A DNA stretch of 64,000 bases from Alphaproteobacteria bacterium (GTDB taxonomy: Bacteria > Pseudomonadota > Alphaproteobacteria > Rhizobiales > Methyloligellaceae), in NCBI GenBank assembly GCA_016869535.1, contig VGDX01000001.1:335308-399307 (forward strand), given 5' to 3'. The position numbers and the translations under genes were made by a program. The notes under the pieces were generated by a model. That model searched no databases. It worked only from the letters and a program-made list of their open reading frames with translations, and was not told the origin of the DNA. Positions 48,192 to 57,641 of the stretch are shown here, piece after piece (positions within the stretch are counted from its first letter, which is position 1; every line of letters starts with the position of its first letter).

Positions 48192-50684
48192 TTACAGCGT
48201 GCGCTGGACCTGCTCCACCTGGAAGCACTCGATGACGTCGCCCTGCCGCATGTCCTGGTAGCTCTCGAAGGCCATGCCGCATTCCTGTCCGGCGATTACC
48301 TCGCGCACCTCGTCCTTGAAACGCTTGAGAGTGGAGAGCTTGCCTTCATGGACTACGACGTTGTCGCGGATCAGTCTGACGCTCGCGCCGCGCTCGACCT
48401 TGCCTTCGGTGACACGGCAGCCCGCGACTTTGCCCACCTTGGAGATGGTGAACACTTCGAGGATCTCGGCATTGCCGAGGAAGGTCTCGCGCAAGGTCGG
48501 TGCAAGCAGGCCTGACATGGCCTGGCGCATGTCATCGACCAGATCGTAGATCACCGCGTAGTAACGGATTTCGACACCTTCATGCTCGGCGGTTTCCCGG
48601 GCTTGCGTGTTGGCGCGAACATTGAACCCGAGAACGACTGCGCCGGAGGTGGCGGCAAGCGATATGTCGGACTCGGTAATGCCGCCGACGCCGGCATGAA
48701 TGATGCGGGCCTTGACCTCGTCAGTGCCGAGCTTGGCGAGCGCCGTGGTGATGGCCTCGACCGAACCCTGCACATCCCCCTTGACCACCAAGGGTAACTC
48801 TTTGATTCCAGCCTCTTTTATTTGATTCATCAACTGTTCGAGGCTGCCGCGTTGGCCGGCTACCGCCAGGCGCTTGCGCCGTTCGCGCATGCGGTAATCG
48901 GTGATCTCCCTGGCGCGTGCCTCGTTTTCGACCACTGCGAATTGATCGCCGGCTTCCGGTGCGGAATCGAAGCCAAGCATCTCGACCGGCACGGAAGGAC
49001 CCGCTTCCTTCACCTGATCGCCGAGATCGTTGATCAGTGCACGCACGCGGCCCCAGGCCGAGCCTGCGACGATGAGATCGCCAAGACGGAGTGTGCCGCG
49101 CTGAATGAGTGCGGTGCCCACGGGGCCGCGTCCACGCTCGAGTTTGGCTTCCACGATCACGCCCTCTGCTGGCCGATCCGGATTGGCCTTCAGCTCGAGC
49201 ACCTCGGCTTGCAGCAAAATAGCCTCCAGCAGCTTGTCGAGACCGGTGCGCTTCACGGCTGAGACTTCGATCTCAAGCGTTTCGCCGCCGAGACTTTCCA
49301 CCACGATCTCGTGGCTCAGCAATTCGGTGCGTACGCGCTGCGGATCGGCGCCCGGCTTGTCGATTTTATTGATGGCTACTATCAGCGGCACATGACCCGC
49401 TTGCGCATGATTGATGGCTTCCACCGTCTGCGGTTTGACCCCATCGTCGGCGGCAACCACCAGCACGACGATATCCGTCACCTTGGCGCCACGCGCGCGC
49501 ATGGCAGTGAACGCCTCGTGGCCCGGCGTATCGATGAAAGTGATCTTCTGTCCCGCCGGCGTTTCCACCTGGTAGGCGCCGATATGTTGCGTGATGCCGC
49601 CGGCTTCCTGACTGACCACGTTGGTGGCGCGGATCGCATCGAGCAGCGACGTCTTACCGTGGTCGACATGGCCCATGATGGTGACGACCGGTGCGCGCGG
49701 CTGTAAATCCCTGGCTTGGTCGTCGTCGCCGATAAAGCCTTCCTCAACATCGGCCTCAGACACGCGACGCACCGTGTGGCCGAACTCCTCGGCCACGAGT
49801 TGGGCCGTATCGGAATCGATCACGTCTGTGATCTTGTGCATCTCGCCGTCCTTCATCAGGAACTTGATGACGTCGACGCCGCGCTCGGCCATGCGGTTGG
49901 CGAGCTCCTGGATGGTGATGACTTCCGGGACCACGACCTCGCGCTGGATCTTCTGCTGCGTGAGTGGGCCCGTGCTTTGCTTCTTCTGGCGTTCCTGACG
50001 GCGCTTCAGCGAAGCAAGACTTCGCTGCCGCTGCTCCTCATCGAGCGCGTTGGTGATGGTGAGGCGACCACGGACGCGCCGCTCCTCGCCGCGCCGCGGC
50101 GCCACAGGACTCTTCTTATGCCGGGCATCGGCTGGACGAGCAGGCTCCTCCATCTCCTCCTTGAGAAGATGCTTGCGAGCGGTCTCCTCGCCTTTCTGGC
50201 GTGCCTTGGCCTCGACCTCATGCCTCTCTTCTTCTTTGCGTTTGCGCTCTTCGGCCTCCTGGCGCTCCTTCTCCCGCTGCTCTTCGGTGACAACCTGAAG
50301 GGCGACGGTCTCCTGGACCTTCTCGCGCTCGGTGGCCTCGCGCTGGCGCGCTTCGGCAAGAGCTCGTGTGCGCGCGTCCTTCTCCTCCTCGGAGAGTTGC
50401 GGCAGCACCACGCCCACGCGGCGCGCCTGGGCTTCCTCGGACTTTTGCTGGGGGGTGACTTCTGCTGTAGGTACGGCCGCCTGCGGCTTGGCCTTTACCT
50501 CTTCAGCCGGCTGCGTGCCGGGCGCGCCGACTGCGCGGCGCTTCTTCTTCTCGACCAGGACAGACTTCGAGCGCCCATGGCTGAAGCTCTGGCGCACATG
50601 GCCGGACTCCACCGTCCGGCGCACATTCAGCGACATCTTGCGCGCGCCTCGGGCCGTCTTTTCTTCTGTCTCAGTCTCACTCAT
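48192..50684 (-). CDS. infB: translation initiation factor IF-2
   Basis: GTPase that brings initiator tRNA to the 30S subunit, 830 residues. The N-terminal 250 residues are a long charged coiled-coil-like region rich in Glu, Lys and Arg (typical of IF-2); the G domain starts [18 protein letters not shown], with DTPGHEAF and [10 protein letters not shown]. It overlaps the ylxR stop by 4 nt. Confidence 0.97.
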   Translation of the reverse strand: MSETETEEKTARGARKMSLNVRRTVESGHVRQSFSHGRSKSVLVEKKKRRAVGAPGTQPAEEVKAKPQAAVPTAEVTPQQKSEEAQARRVGVVLPQLSEEEKDARTRALAEARQREATEREKVQETVALQVVTEEQREKERQEAEERKRKEEERHEVEAKARQKGEETARKHLLKEEMEEPARPADARHKKSPVAPRRGEERRVRGRLTITNALDEEQRQRSLASLKRRQERQKKQSTGPLTQQKIQREVVVPEVITIQELANRMAERGVDVIKFLMKDGEMHKITDVIDSDTAQLVAEEFGHTVRRVSEADVEEGFIGDDDQARDLQPRAPVVTIMGHVDHGKTSLLDAIRATNVVSQEAGGITQHIGAYQVETPAGQKITFIDTPGHEAFTAMRARGAKVTDIVVLVVAADDGVKPQTVEAINHAQAGHVPLIVAINKIDKPGADPQRVRTELLSHEIVVESLGGETLEIEVSAVKRTGLDKLLEAILLQAEVLELKANPDRPAEGVIVEAKLERGRGPVGTALIQRGTLRLGDLIVAGSAWGRVRALINDLGDQVKEAGPSVPVEMLGFDSAPEAGDQFAVVENEARAREITDYRMRERRKRLAVAGQRGSLEQLMNQIKEAGIKELPLVVKGDVQGSVEAITTALAKLGTDEVKARIIHAGVGGITESDISLAATSGAVVLGFNVRANTQARETAEHEGVEIRYYAVIYDLVDDMRQAMSGLLAPTLRETFLGNAEILEVFTISKVGKVAGCRVTEGKVERGASVRLIRDNVVVHEGKLSTLKRFKDEVREVIAGQECGMAFESYQDMRQGDVIECFQVEQVQRTL

Positions 50685-51346
50685 TCCGTATCCACTCTGC
50701 TCTCGTTGGCAAACGCAGCACTACCCTTACGGTAGCGCTCCAAGCGCGCCGCCGCCGCAAGGAATTTTCGAGCCGCTCCGCCCTGGATGAGGGCAGCATG
50801 TATCACATTTGTCCGCCCGGATGCCAAACCCAATTCGCCTTCGGTAAATATGCGAATAGTAGGAATCGGCTCTCCCCCGGTCATTGCCAAGGCTTTACCG
50901 TCGAGTTTTCTGCGTCCATCCTCCGCCGCTTCCTTGGCGTGGATAAGAGCGATCACGCGGCCTTTGCGCATCGTCTCCTCGATCTTCGCTGCGCCGAACA
51001 CAACGTCGCCGGCTTTGTTGGCCAGAGCGAGCGCGGACAGGGCGGCCTCGGCCAGTAGCCCGTCGACCTGGCTGGCTAGATTCTCGGGGAGCGAAACCTT
51101 TGTCTTCAGTGCCTGGGTGAAGACATTGCGTTTCGTAGCGTCGGCCACCGTGTCGTGGGCGGCGGTCAGCCAAACGCCACGGCCGGGGAGTTTTTCCCTG
51201 ATGTCCGGAACAATTGTCCCGTCAGGATCGATTACGAAGCGGATGAGGGAGTCCTTGGCAAGTCGCCGGCGCGTGACGGCGCAGCGGCGGACGGTCTCCG
51301 CCGTCTGCCGATCTTGCCTTACGTGCTCCGCTGCTTCTAACCGCAA
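50681..51346 (-). CDS. YlxR-domain/L7Ae-like RNA-binding protein
   Basis: A 221-residue fusion: an N-terminal YlxR (DUF448) domain with [20 protein letters not shown] and GRGVWLTA, then an L7Ae-like domain ([18 protein letters not shown]). This nusA-ylxR-infB gene is common in alphaproteobacteria; it probably binds RNA. Confidence 0.88.
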   Translation of the reverse strand: MRLEAAEHVRQDRQTAETVRRCAVTRRRLAKDSLIRFVIDPDGTIVPDIREKLPGRGVWLTAAHDTVADATKRNVFTQALKTKVSLPENLASQVDGLLAEAALSALALANKAGDVVFGAAKIEETMRKGRVIALIHAKEAAEDGRRKLDGKALAMTGGEPIPTIRIFTEGELGLASGRTNVIHAALIQGGAARKFLAAAARLERYRKGSAAFANESRVDTE

Positions 51347-51367
51347 CCGTTGATCTCCTAACTGGGC

Positions 51368-53020
51368 TCATGACGCGGTGGCGCCAGGGCCTTGCGTCTC
51401 ATCTTCGATGCCGGCATCGGCCTCAACCTCGCCTTCGCCAGTTTCCGGCGCGAGTGCCGCCTCTTCGATCCATCCGGCCTTGACGCGAGCGGCAAGGATC
51501 AAATCCTCGATCTGCGGCCGTGTCAGGCCGGAGCCAGAGAGAATACCGTCATGACGGATGGTCTCTTTTTCCTTCTCTTTGCGTTCCGTCCAGCCGGCAA
51601 GATCGTCGGTGGCGCAGTCGGCCAAGTCCTCAACGGTCTTGATGCCGTTCTCGCCGAAGGTGACGAGCATTGCGGTGGTGATACCGGGAATCTCTTGCAG
51701 ATCGTCGGCGACTCCGAGCGACTTGCGCTTCGCGTCAAGCTCGGCCTCGATCTTCTCCAGATGTTCGCGTGCACGCGTCTGAATCTCGGAGGCGGTATTC
51801 TCGTCGAACCCCTCGATCGAGGCGATCTCCGACGGCTCGACGAAGGCCACTTCTTCGACCGAGGAGAAGCCCTCGGAAGCGAGTAGCTGCGCAATCACCT
51901 CGTCGACGTCGAGAGCCTCCATGAACGTCGCTGAACGCTCGGCGAACTCGGCCTGCCGGCGTTCGGATTCGGAAGCCTCGGTCATGATGTCGATGTCCCA
52001 GCCGGTGAGCTGAGAGGCAAGGCGTACGTTCTGGCCCTTGCGGCCGATAGCGAGCGAGAGTTGGGCGTCCGGCACCACCACCTCGATACGTTCGGCGTCC
52101 TCGTCGAGCACGACCTTGACTACCTCGGCTGGTGCGAGCCCGTTGACGATGAAGGTGGCGGCGTCGGGCGACCATTGGATAATGTCGATCTTCTCGCCCT
52201 GAAGTTCGTTCACCACCGCCTGAACGCGGCTGCCCCTCATGCCGACACAGGCGCCGACCGGATCGATTGAGGAATCGCGCGACACCACGGCGATTTTGGC
52301 ACGGCTGCCGGGATCGCGCGCCACCGATTTGATGGTGACGATGTTCTCATAAACCTCGGGCACTTCCTGCGCGAACAGTTTGGCCATGAATTCGGGATGC
52401 GTGCGCGACAGGAAAATCTGCGGCCCGCGCTGCTCACGACGAACGTCATAGACGTAAGCGCGGATGCGGTCGCCATAGCGGAAATTCTCGCGCGGCAAGG
52501 TCTCGTCGCGGCGGACGATGGCCTCGGCCCGGCCGAGATCGACGATCACATTGCCGTATTCGACGCGCTTGACGATACCGTTGACGATCTCACCGACGCG
52601 GTCCTTATATTCTTCATATTGCCGCTCGCGTTCGGCATCGCGCACTTTCTGCACGATCACCTGCTTGGCGTTCTGCGCCGCGACGCGGCCGAAATCGAGC
52701 GGGGGCAGGGGCTCGGCGATGAAGTCACCGACTTGGGCCGCCGGGTTGCGGCGACGCGCCTCTTCGAGCGAGATCTGCGTTGCTTCGAGCGTGACGTCCT
52801 CTACCACTTCGAGCAGACGCGAGAGTCTGATCTCGCCGGTTTTGGGGTCGACCTCAGCCCTGATCTCGTTCTCGCTCCCGTAGCGGGATTTTGCCGCCTT
52901 CTGGATTGCGTCCTCCATGGCGGTGATCACCACCTGGCGGTCGATCGCTTTCTCGCGCGCTACCGCGTCGGCGATCTGTAAAAGCTCGAGCCTGTTGGCG
53001 CTTACGCCTGCCTGAGCCAT
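51368..53020 (-). CDS. nusA: transcription termination/antitermination protein NusA
   Basis: RNA polymerase-associated factor, 550 residues: N-terminal domain, S1, two KH domains (GMRGSRVQAVVNELQGEKIDI; AIGRKGQNVRLASQLTGWDIDI) and C-terminal acidic repeats. Upstream of ylxR and infB. Confidence 0.97.
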   Translation of the reverse strand: MAQAGVSANRLELLQIADAVAREKAIDRQVVITAMEDAIQKAAKSRYGSENEIRAEVDPKTGEIRLSRLLEVVEDVTLEATQISLEEARRRNPAAQVGDFIAEPLPPLDFGRVAAQNAKQVIVQKVRDAERERQYEEYKDRVGEIVNGIVKRVEYGNVIVDLGRAEAIVRRDETLPRENFRYGDRIRAYVYDVRREQRGPQIFLSRTHPEFMAKLFAQEVPEVYENIVTIKSVARDPGSRAKIAVVSRDSSIDPVGACVGMRGSRVQAVVNELQGEKIDIIQWSPDAATFIVNGLAPAEVVKVVLDEDAERIEVVVPDAQLSLAIGRKGQNVRLASQLTGWDIDIMTEASESERRQAEFAERSATFMEALDVDEVIAQLLASEGFSSVEEVAFVEPSEIASIEGFDENTASEIQTRAREHLEKIEAELDAKRKSLGVADDLQEIPGITTAMLVTFGENGIKTVEDLADCATDDLAGWTERKEKEKETIRHDGILSGSGLTRPQIEDLILAARVKAGWIEEAALAPETGEGEVEADAGIEDETQGPGATAS

Positions 53021-53039
53021 GTCTAAAGTCTCCTCTATT

Positions 53040-53591
53040 TCAATGTTTCTTGCCGGCGAGATCGGCCTTGAAGCGGTCGATGTCCGCCACGAGCTTAGCC
53101 TCTCCGATGAGCGAGAAGGGAAGGCCGATCACGACCGGTTCGGCCTTGCCTTCCAGCTCGATTCTGAGACGCGCCTCATCGTCCTCGATGCCCTCGATGA
53201 CGCCCCTGAAACGTTTACGCCCGTCCACTGGCTCCTTCAGCTCTACCTTGGCTTCATGACCGGTCCATAACGCGAAATCGCTCGGTCGCACCAGCGGCCG
53301 GTCGATCCCGGGCGAGGATATTTCGAGGTTGTAATGCCCTGGCATGGGATCGTAGGCATCGAGCACCGGCGATAGGTTTCGGCTGATGATGGCGCAATCC
53401 TCCACGCTCATATCTCCGCTCGGCCGTTCGGCCATGATCTGCACCGTTCCTCCGTCGCGTCCGGAGACTTTGACCCGCACCAGCCGGAAACCGAGTTCCT
53501 CGAGCACGGGCTCGGCGAGATCGGCAATGGTCCGCTCGGTCCCCGTCTCGCGGGCGAATCTGCGGTCGGCGCTTGTAAGCGGGCTCGACAT
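53040..53591 (-). CDS. rimP: ribosome maturation factor RimP
   Basis: A 183-residue factor for 30S assembly: two-domain pattern with [23 protein letters not shown] and [14 protein letters not shown]. First gene of the nusA-infB operon. The ATG has GAGGA 13 nt upstream. A terminator-like hairpin lies 45 nt before it. Confidence 0.92.
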   Translation of the reverse strand: MSSPLTSADRRFARETGTERTIADLAEPVLEELGFRLVRVKVSGRDGGTVQIMAERPSGDMSVEDCAIISRNLSPVLDAYDPMPGHYNLEISSPGIDRPLVRPSDFALWTGHEAKVELKEPVDGRKRFRGVIEGIEDDEARLRIELEGKAEPVVIGLPFSLIGEAKLVADIDRFKADLAGKKH

Positions 53592-53635
53592 GGGTCTTGG
53601 CCAATCCTCACGACGTGAGGAAGCGATGAGCCTAA

Positions 53636-53664
53636 CAAAAAGGAGCGGGCCGCAGCCCACTCCT
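53636..53664 (-). terminator. terminator or attenuator just before rimP
   Basis: On the minus strand AGGAGTGGGC, loop TGCG, GCCCGCTCCT, then a U-run (from A5 at 53637-53641). It lies after the LprI-family gene and only about 45 nt before rimP, so the rimP operon either starts within that space or reads through, as in attenuation. Confidence 0.7.
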
Positions 53665-53731
53665 GATCAAATCAATCATGAGTTTCGAGGCGTAATATAA
53701 AGGCTTTTGCGGTGGTTTCAAGCGGGGAAAG

Positions 53732-54157
53732 TCACTCCCCGATGACCTGCTCCCGGATCCGGTCGAAATCGTTAATGCGCTCATAGCTCAGCGCACAAAG
53801 ACAGCCGGAATAATTGCCGCCGGAGGCCGTGCCGCCGAAAGCCAGCGCGTCCTCAAAGGTGCAATTGCTGTCGCGGTAATCGATCCATTTCTTCTGGGCG
53901 GTCGTGAGCGCCGCAAGCGCCCCGTCGGGGCTCTGATCCATCGCCTTCGCCTGCTTGCGGACAGCATCCTGCAAAGTTGTGTAGCTCTGGTTGAGCAGCC
54001 GGTCGGCTTTGTTGACGGCGCGGGCAAGACAGGCCTTGAAAGCCGGGTTCGAGTCGGTCTCGGTTTCGCAGTCGGAGTAGCAGGTGGCGATGATATCGCC
54101 TATCGCCGGCGCGGTGGGCGCCAACAGAATCAAGGCACCAAGAATGAGAGCGCGCAT
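53732..54157 (-). CDS. LprI/DUF1311-family secreted protein
   Basis: A 141-residue protein with a signal peptide (MRALILGALILLAPTAPAIG). The mature part keeps the LprI pattern of paired Cys (CYSDCETETDSNPAFKAC), LNQSYTTLQDAV, AQKKWIDYRDSNCTFE and a terminal CLCALSYERINDF, with six Cys likely in disulfides. Related proteins inhibit lysozyme. Between trmB and rimP. Confidence 0.8.
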   Translation of the reverse strand: MRALILGALILLAPTAPAIGDIIATCYSDCETETDSNPAFKACLARAVNKADRLLNQSYTTLQDAVRKQAKAMDQSPDGALAALTTAQKKWIDYRDSNCTFEDALAFGGTASGGNYSGCLCALSYERINDFDRIREQVIGE

Positions 54158-54172
54158 GGGATGCTCCTTTGT

Positions 54173-54838
54173 TCAGAGGCGGCGCCATCTGAGATAGACA
54201 GGCTTGCGGCCTTCATTCAAGGCCTTGCGCTCGTAGCGGGTCTCCGGCCAATCGGAAGCGCTCTCCGCCAGCGATTTGAAAGAGCCGCTGCCATCGACTG
54301 CAAAGAGTGCCTGCGCGGCATATTCAGCGTCATCGCTAGCAAAACGAAGCTCACCGCCTGGTGCCAGCACACGCGCAATTTCTCTGATCGTATCAGACGA
54401 GATGAGCCGCCGTTTCTGCTGGCGCTTTTTCGGCCATGGATCGGGGAACAACAAAAAGATCTTGGCAATCGAGCCGCCAGGTAGCCAGACCAATACATCG
54501 CGCGCATCTCCTTCGTGGATGAGGATGCTCTTGATGCCACGATCCTCGATGTCACCGAGCAGGCTCGCCACGCCGTTGATGAAGGGCTCGCAACCGATGA
54601 AACCCACATCTTTATTATGATCCGATTGCCAGAGCAGGTGTTCGCCGGAGCCGAAACCGATCTCGAGCCAGACTTCCCTGACCGGGATCGGGAACAAATT
54701 TCGCAAATCTCCTGGAGGCTGTTTCCCAAGAGGCAGATGAAGTTTGGGCAGAAGATCACGGACGAGACGCTCCTTTCGCGCGCTCAAGGGCTTGCCCTTG
54801 CGTCTGCCATAGGATCTGAGGGGTCTAAGTTCCGTCAA
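54173..54838 (-). CDS. trmB: tRNA (guanine-N7-)-methyltransferase
   Basis: Methylates G46 of tRNA, 221 residues: EIGFGSGEHLL for SAM, GCEPFINGVA, and the family LLFPDPWPKKRQQKRR. Usually next to metK in Rhizobiales; here a permease gene on the other strand lies between them. Confidence 0.95.
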   Translation of the reverse strand: MTELRPLRSYGRRKGKPLSARKERLVRDLLPKLHLPLGKQPPGDLRNLFPIPVREVWLEIGFGSGEHLLWQSDHNKDVGFIGCEPFINGVASLLGDIEDRGIKSILIHEGDARDVLVWLPGGSIAKIFLLFPDPWPKKRQQKRRLISSDTIREIARVLAPGGELRFASDDAEYAAQALFAVDGSGSFKSLAESASDWPETRYERKALNEGRKPVYLRWRRL

Positions 54839-54982
54839 ATTCGGTACTCCAGCAGTGCTTGCTTGAAGCGGCGGATAAGAGCAGCCCTAATTATCCTCAT
54901 TCGCCGATGTGATGCGGGCCCTGTGCGTCAGCCCGCGCCCTCAAATCTGGCAAAGAAAACACTAGTTACTCGGTAGGAATAA

Positions 54983-55801
54983 ATGGTATTTTGGAAGCCT
55001 CTCAAGGCCCGGGGGCAACCTATGTCATTGGATTTCCTGCTGTTCGTCGCAGTTGGGTTTTTGGCTCAAATCGTCGATGGCGCGCTTGGGATGGCGTATG
55101 GCGTGGTTTCGACCACAGTCCTTCTGTCGATCGGCGTGGCTCCGGCCAACGCCTCGGCGAGCGTACACACCGCCGAAATGTTCACAACCTTTGCCTCGGC
55201 ATTATCCCACCTTTGGCATCGCAACGTTGACAAGCATCTTTTCTGGAAACTAGCCCCGGCCGGTGTGGTCGGTGGCGTTGTTGGGACTTTCGTACTGACC
55301 TCCGTCGACGGTGCGACGATCAAGCCGTACATCGTGGCTTATATGGGTGTCATGGGCGTCGTCATCATCTGGCGCACGCTTTACGGCGTTAAGCAGCGCA
55401 CAGAACCGGTACGCGGCGTCGTACCGCTTGGCCTGACAGGTGGCTTTGTCGATGCGGTTGGTGGCGGAGGCTGGGGCCCGGTCGTAACCACAACGTTGGT
55501 TGGTGCGGGGGGCCAACCGCGCTATGTCATTGGTACGGTCAACACCGCAGAGTTCGTGCTTACCACCGCCGTCTCAGCCGCCTTCCTCGCGGCTCTATTG
55601 ACGGGGCACTGGGAGGATGCCGGCGATCTGACGCAGAATGCCACGGCCGTCGCGGGGTTGATTGTTGGCGGCCTGTGCGCGGCGCCACTTGCTGGATATG
55701 TGGTGAAGCGAATCTCGCCGCGGACGCTGGGTGTTGCCGTAGGCACGCTCGTGCTGATCCTCGTTGTCTATCAAACGCTGAGGCTCTTGGGCTATTTGTA
55801 G
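54983..55801 (+). CDS. TSUP-family (TauE/SafE) membrane permease
   Basis: A 272-residue membrane protein with about eight helices. GFLAQIVDGALGMAYGV and the second-half copy GLTGGFVDAVGGGGWGPVVTTTL are the TSUP repeat signatures; relatives move sulfite, sulfonates or other organic anions. AGGA stands 4 nt before the ATG chosen; an ATG 13 codons on also fits the family. It is the only plus-strand gene in a run of about 20 kb and is convergent with metK (12 bp), which suggests insertion into an older trmB-metK pair. Confidence 0.85.
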   Translation: MVFWKPLKARGQPMSLDFLLFVAVGFLAQIVDGALGMAYGVVSTTVLLSIGVAPANASASVHTAEMFTTFASALSHLWHRNVDKHLFWKLAPAGVVGGVVGTFVLTSVDGATIKPYIVAYMGVMGVVIIWRTLYGVKQRTEPVRGVVPLGLTGGFVDAVGGGGWGPVVTTTLVGAGGQPRYVIGTVNTAEFVLTTAVSAAFLAALLTGHWEDAGDLTQNATAVAGLIVGGLCAAPLAGYVVKRISPRTLGVAVGTLVLILVVYQTLRLLGYL

Positions 55802-55813
55802 TCCGCGAAAGGT

Positions 55814-56983
55814 CTAAGAGAGAGCGCCGTGGATCGGCTCGACAAGATCGAGACGCTCCCAGGAAAAACCGCCGTCATTATCGGGCTGACGGCCGAAATG
55901 ACCGTAAGCGGCCGTGCGCTCGTAGATCGGCCGGTTGAGACCGAGATGCTCCCTGATACCGCGTGGACTCAGATCCATGACTTGACGCAAGGCGTTTTCA
56001 AGTTCGTCCTCGGCAATGTTGCCGGTGCCGTGCAGGTCGACGTAGAGCGAAAGCGGCTGCGATACACCGATGGCATAGGAGAGCTGCAAGGTGCATTTGT
56101 CGGCAAGGCCTGCGGCGATCACATTCTTGGCGAGATAGCGCGCCGCGTAAGCTGCCGAGCGATCAACCTTGGTCGGGTCTTTCCCTGAGAAGGCGCCGCC
56201 GCCATGAGGGGCCGCGCCGCCATAAGTGTCTACGATGATCTTGCGCCCGGTGAGACCGGTATCTCCGTCAGGTCCGCCAATGACGAAACGTCCGGTCGGA
56301 TTGACATATAACTTTGTAGAGCCGTTGACCCAACCCTTGGGCATTACCTCATCGATGAAACCGCGCACGATCTCTTTCACGCGCTCTTGACTCACATCCT
56401 CACCGTGCTGGGTTGAGACCACGATAGAATCGGCGCGCACCGGCTTGCCGTCTTCGTAGGCGAGCGTTACCTGGCTCTTGGCATCGGGGCCGAGTTCGGG
56501 CGTGCGTCCCGTGTGACGCGCCTTGGCCATTTCGTGCAGAATACGATGCGCGTAGAAGATCGGCGCGGGCATCAACGGTTCGGTCTCGCGGCAGGCGAAG
56601 CCAAACATGATGCCCTGGTCGCCAGCGCCCTCGTCTTTGCTCTCGGTCGCATCGACTCCGACGGCGATGTCGGCGGATTGTTCGTGCAGGTAATTCTGGA
56701 ACTCGGCATCTTTCCAGTGGAAACCCTTTTGCTCGTAACCGATCTCCCGCACAGCGTGGCGGGCAGCAGCCTCGATCTTCTCGGGAGTCACCGTCTCCGG
56801 CCCCCGCACTTCGCCGGCTATGACGATACGATTGGTAGTGACCAGTGTCTCCACGGCCACGCGCGATTGCGGCTCAGCGGCTAGATAAAGATCGACCACC
56901 GCATCGGAAATGCGGTCACACACTTTGTCGGGATGCCCTTCCGACACGGATTCGCTGGTGAAAAGGTAATTGGCCCGGGACAC
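55814..56983 (-). CDS. metK: S-adenosylmethionine synthase
   Basis: Makes SAM from ATP and methionine, 389 residues. [33 protein letters not shown] and [16 protein letters not shown] are canonical. GTG start with GAGGGGG 8 nt upstream; a longer frame would add 28 atypical residues. Confidence 0.97.
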   Translation of the reverse strand: MSRANYLFTSESVSEGHPDKVCDRISDAVVDLYLAAEPQSRVAVETLVTTNRIVIAGEVRGPETVTPEKIEAAARHAVREIGYEQKGFHWKDAEFQNYLHEQSADIAVGVDATESKDEGAGDQGIMFGFACRETEPLMPAPIFYAHRILHEMAKARHTGRTPELGPDAKSQVTLAYEDGKPVRADSIVVSTQHGEDVSQERVKEIVRGFIDEVMPKGWVNGSTKLYVNPTGRFVIGGPDGDTGLTGRKIIVDTYGGAAPHGGGAFSGKDPTKVDRSAAYAARYLAKNVIAAGLADKCTLQLSYAIGVSQPLSLYVDLHGTGNIAEDELENALRQVMDLSPRGIREHLGLNRPIYERTAAYGHFGRQPDNDGGFSWERLDLVEPIHGALS

Positions 56984-57024
56984 TTGGGTGACCCCCTCGT
57001 CGGAGTGGCGATGATCAAGCCGCA

Positions 57025-57060
57025 GGTCGCGGCGCGCGGTTCTCGCAAACCGCGGCGACC
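57025..57060 (-). other. strong hairpin between phrR and metK
   Basis: GGTCGC and CGCGGTT pair with AACCGCG and GCGACC around CTCGCA, a two-part stem interrupted by a GGCG bulge. It lies in the 104-bp metK leader. It matches no SAM riboswitch consensus I know, and there is no U-run. Confidence 0.45.
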
Positions 57061-57087
57061 GGGTCAACCCCGACGGTAGTGGCTGAA

Positions 57088-57498
57088 TTAATCGTCGTTT
57101 GCGCTTAGGGCCCGCGTGAGATCGACGACACTCTTGCGCACTTTAGAATCGCGGATCTTAACGAACGCGCGGTTGAGCTCAAGCCCTTCGCGCGTGTTGA
57201 GGAATTCGAGGATGAATGATTCCGAATCTGCTTCGGCCATGCCGCGAGCCGGTCGCACATTACCCACATGCGGCGCTTCCTCGAAGAAGAACTGCACAGG
57301 TACGTCGAGGATCTTCGAGATCTGGAACAGCCTGCTCGCGCCGATGCGGTTCACCCCTTTCTCATATTTTTGCACTTGCTGAAATGTCAGTCCCATGCTG
57401 TCGCCGAGTCGCTCTTGACTCATGCCAAGGAGCATCCGTCGCAAACGAACCCGGCTTCCTACATGCGTATCAACCGGGTTGGGCTTCTTGCCTGCCAT
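57088..57498 (-). CDS. phrR: XRE-family regulator, PhrR-like
   Basis: A 136-residue HTH protein: [21 protein letters not shown], then [21 protein letters not shown]. This is the PhrR-type repressor next to actA (lnt) in Sinorhizobium, reported as acid-inducible there; the same neighbours are seen here (lnt upstream, metK downstream). The start is the ATG giving [10 protein letters not shown]; the ribosome site is weak. Confidence 0.8.
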   Translation of the reverse strand: MAGKKPNPVDTHVGSRVRLRRMLLGMSQERLGDSMGLTFQQVQKYEKGVNRIGASRLFQISKILDVPVQFFFEEAPHVGNVRPARGMAEADSESFILEFLNTREGLELNRAFVKIRDSKVRKSVVDLTRALSANDD

Positions 57499-57641
57499 TC
57501 GTCCACTCGTGAGATCGTGAAGCTGAGACGTACTTTTTATCTCAGGAAGTTGAAGAGAAGGGAATATCTTCCAGACTGGGGAGCGTTCATAGGGGTGTGC
57601 CAAGGTGCCGTCAAGGACACATGCGCCGCACCTTTCCTGTC

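Noticed and set aside
49716..50735. 339-codon Leu-rich plus-strand frame opposite infB
   Set aside because: It is the complement of the Glu/Lys/Arg-rich N terminus of IF-2, which reads as Leu-rich sequence when reversed.
56984..57087. SAM riboswitch before metK
   Set aside because: A strong hairpin is present but the sequence does not fit known SAM-II or SAM/SAH consensus elements.
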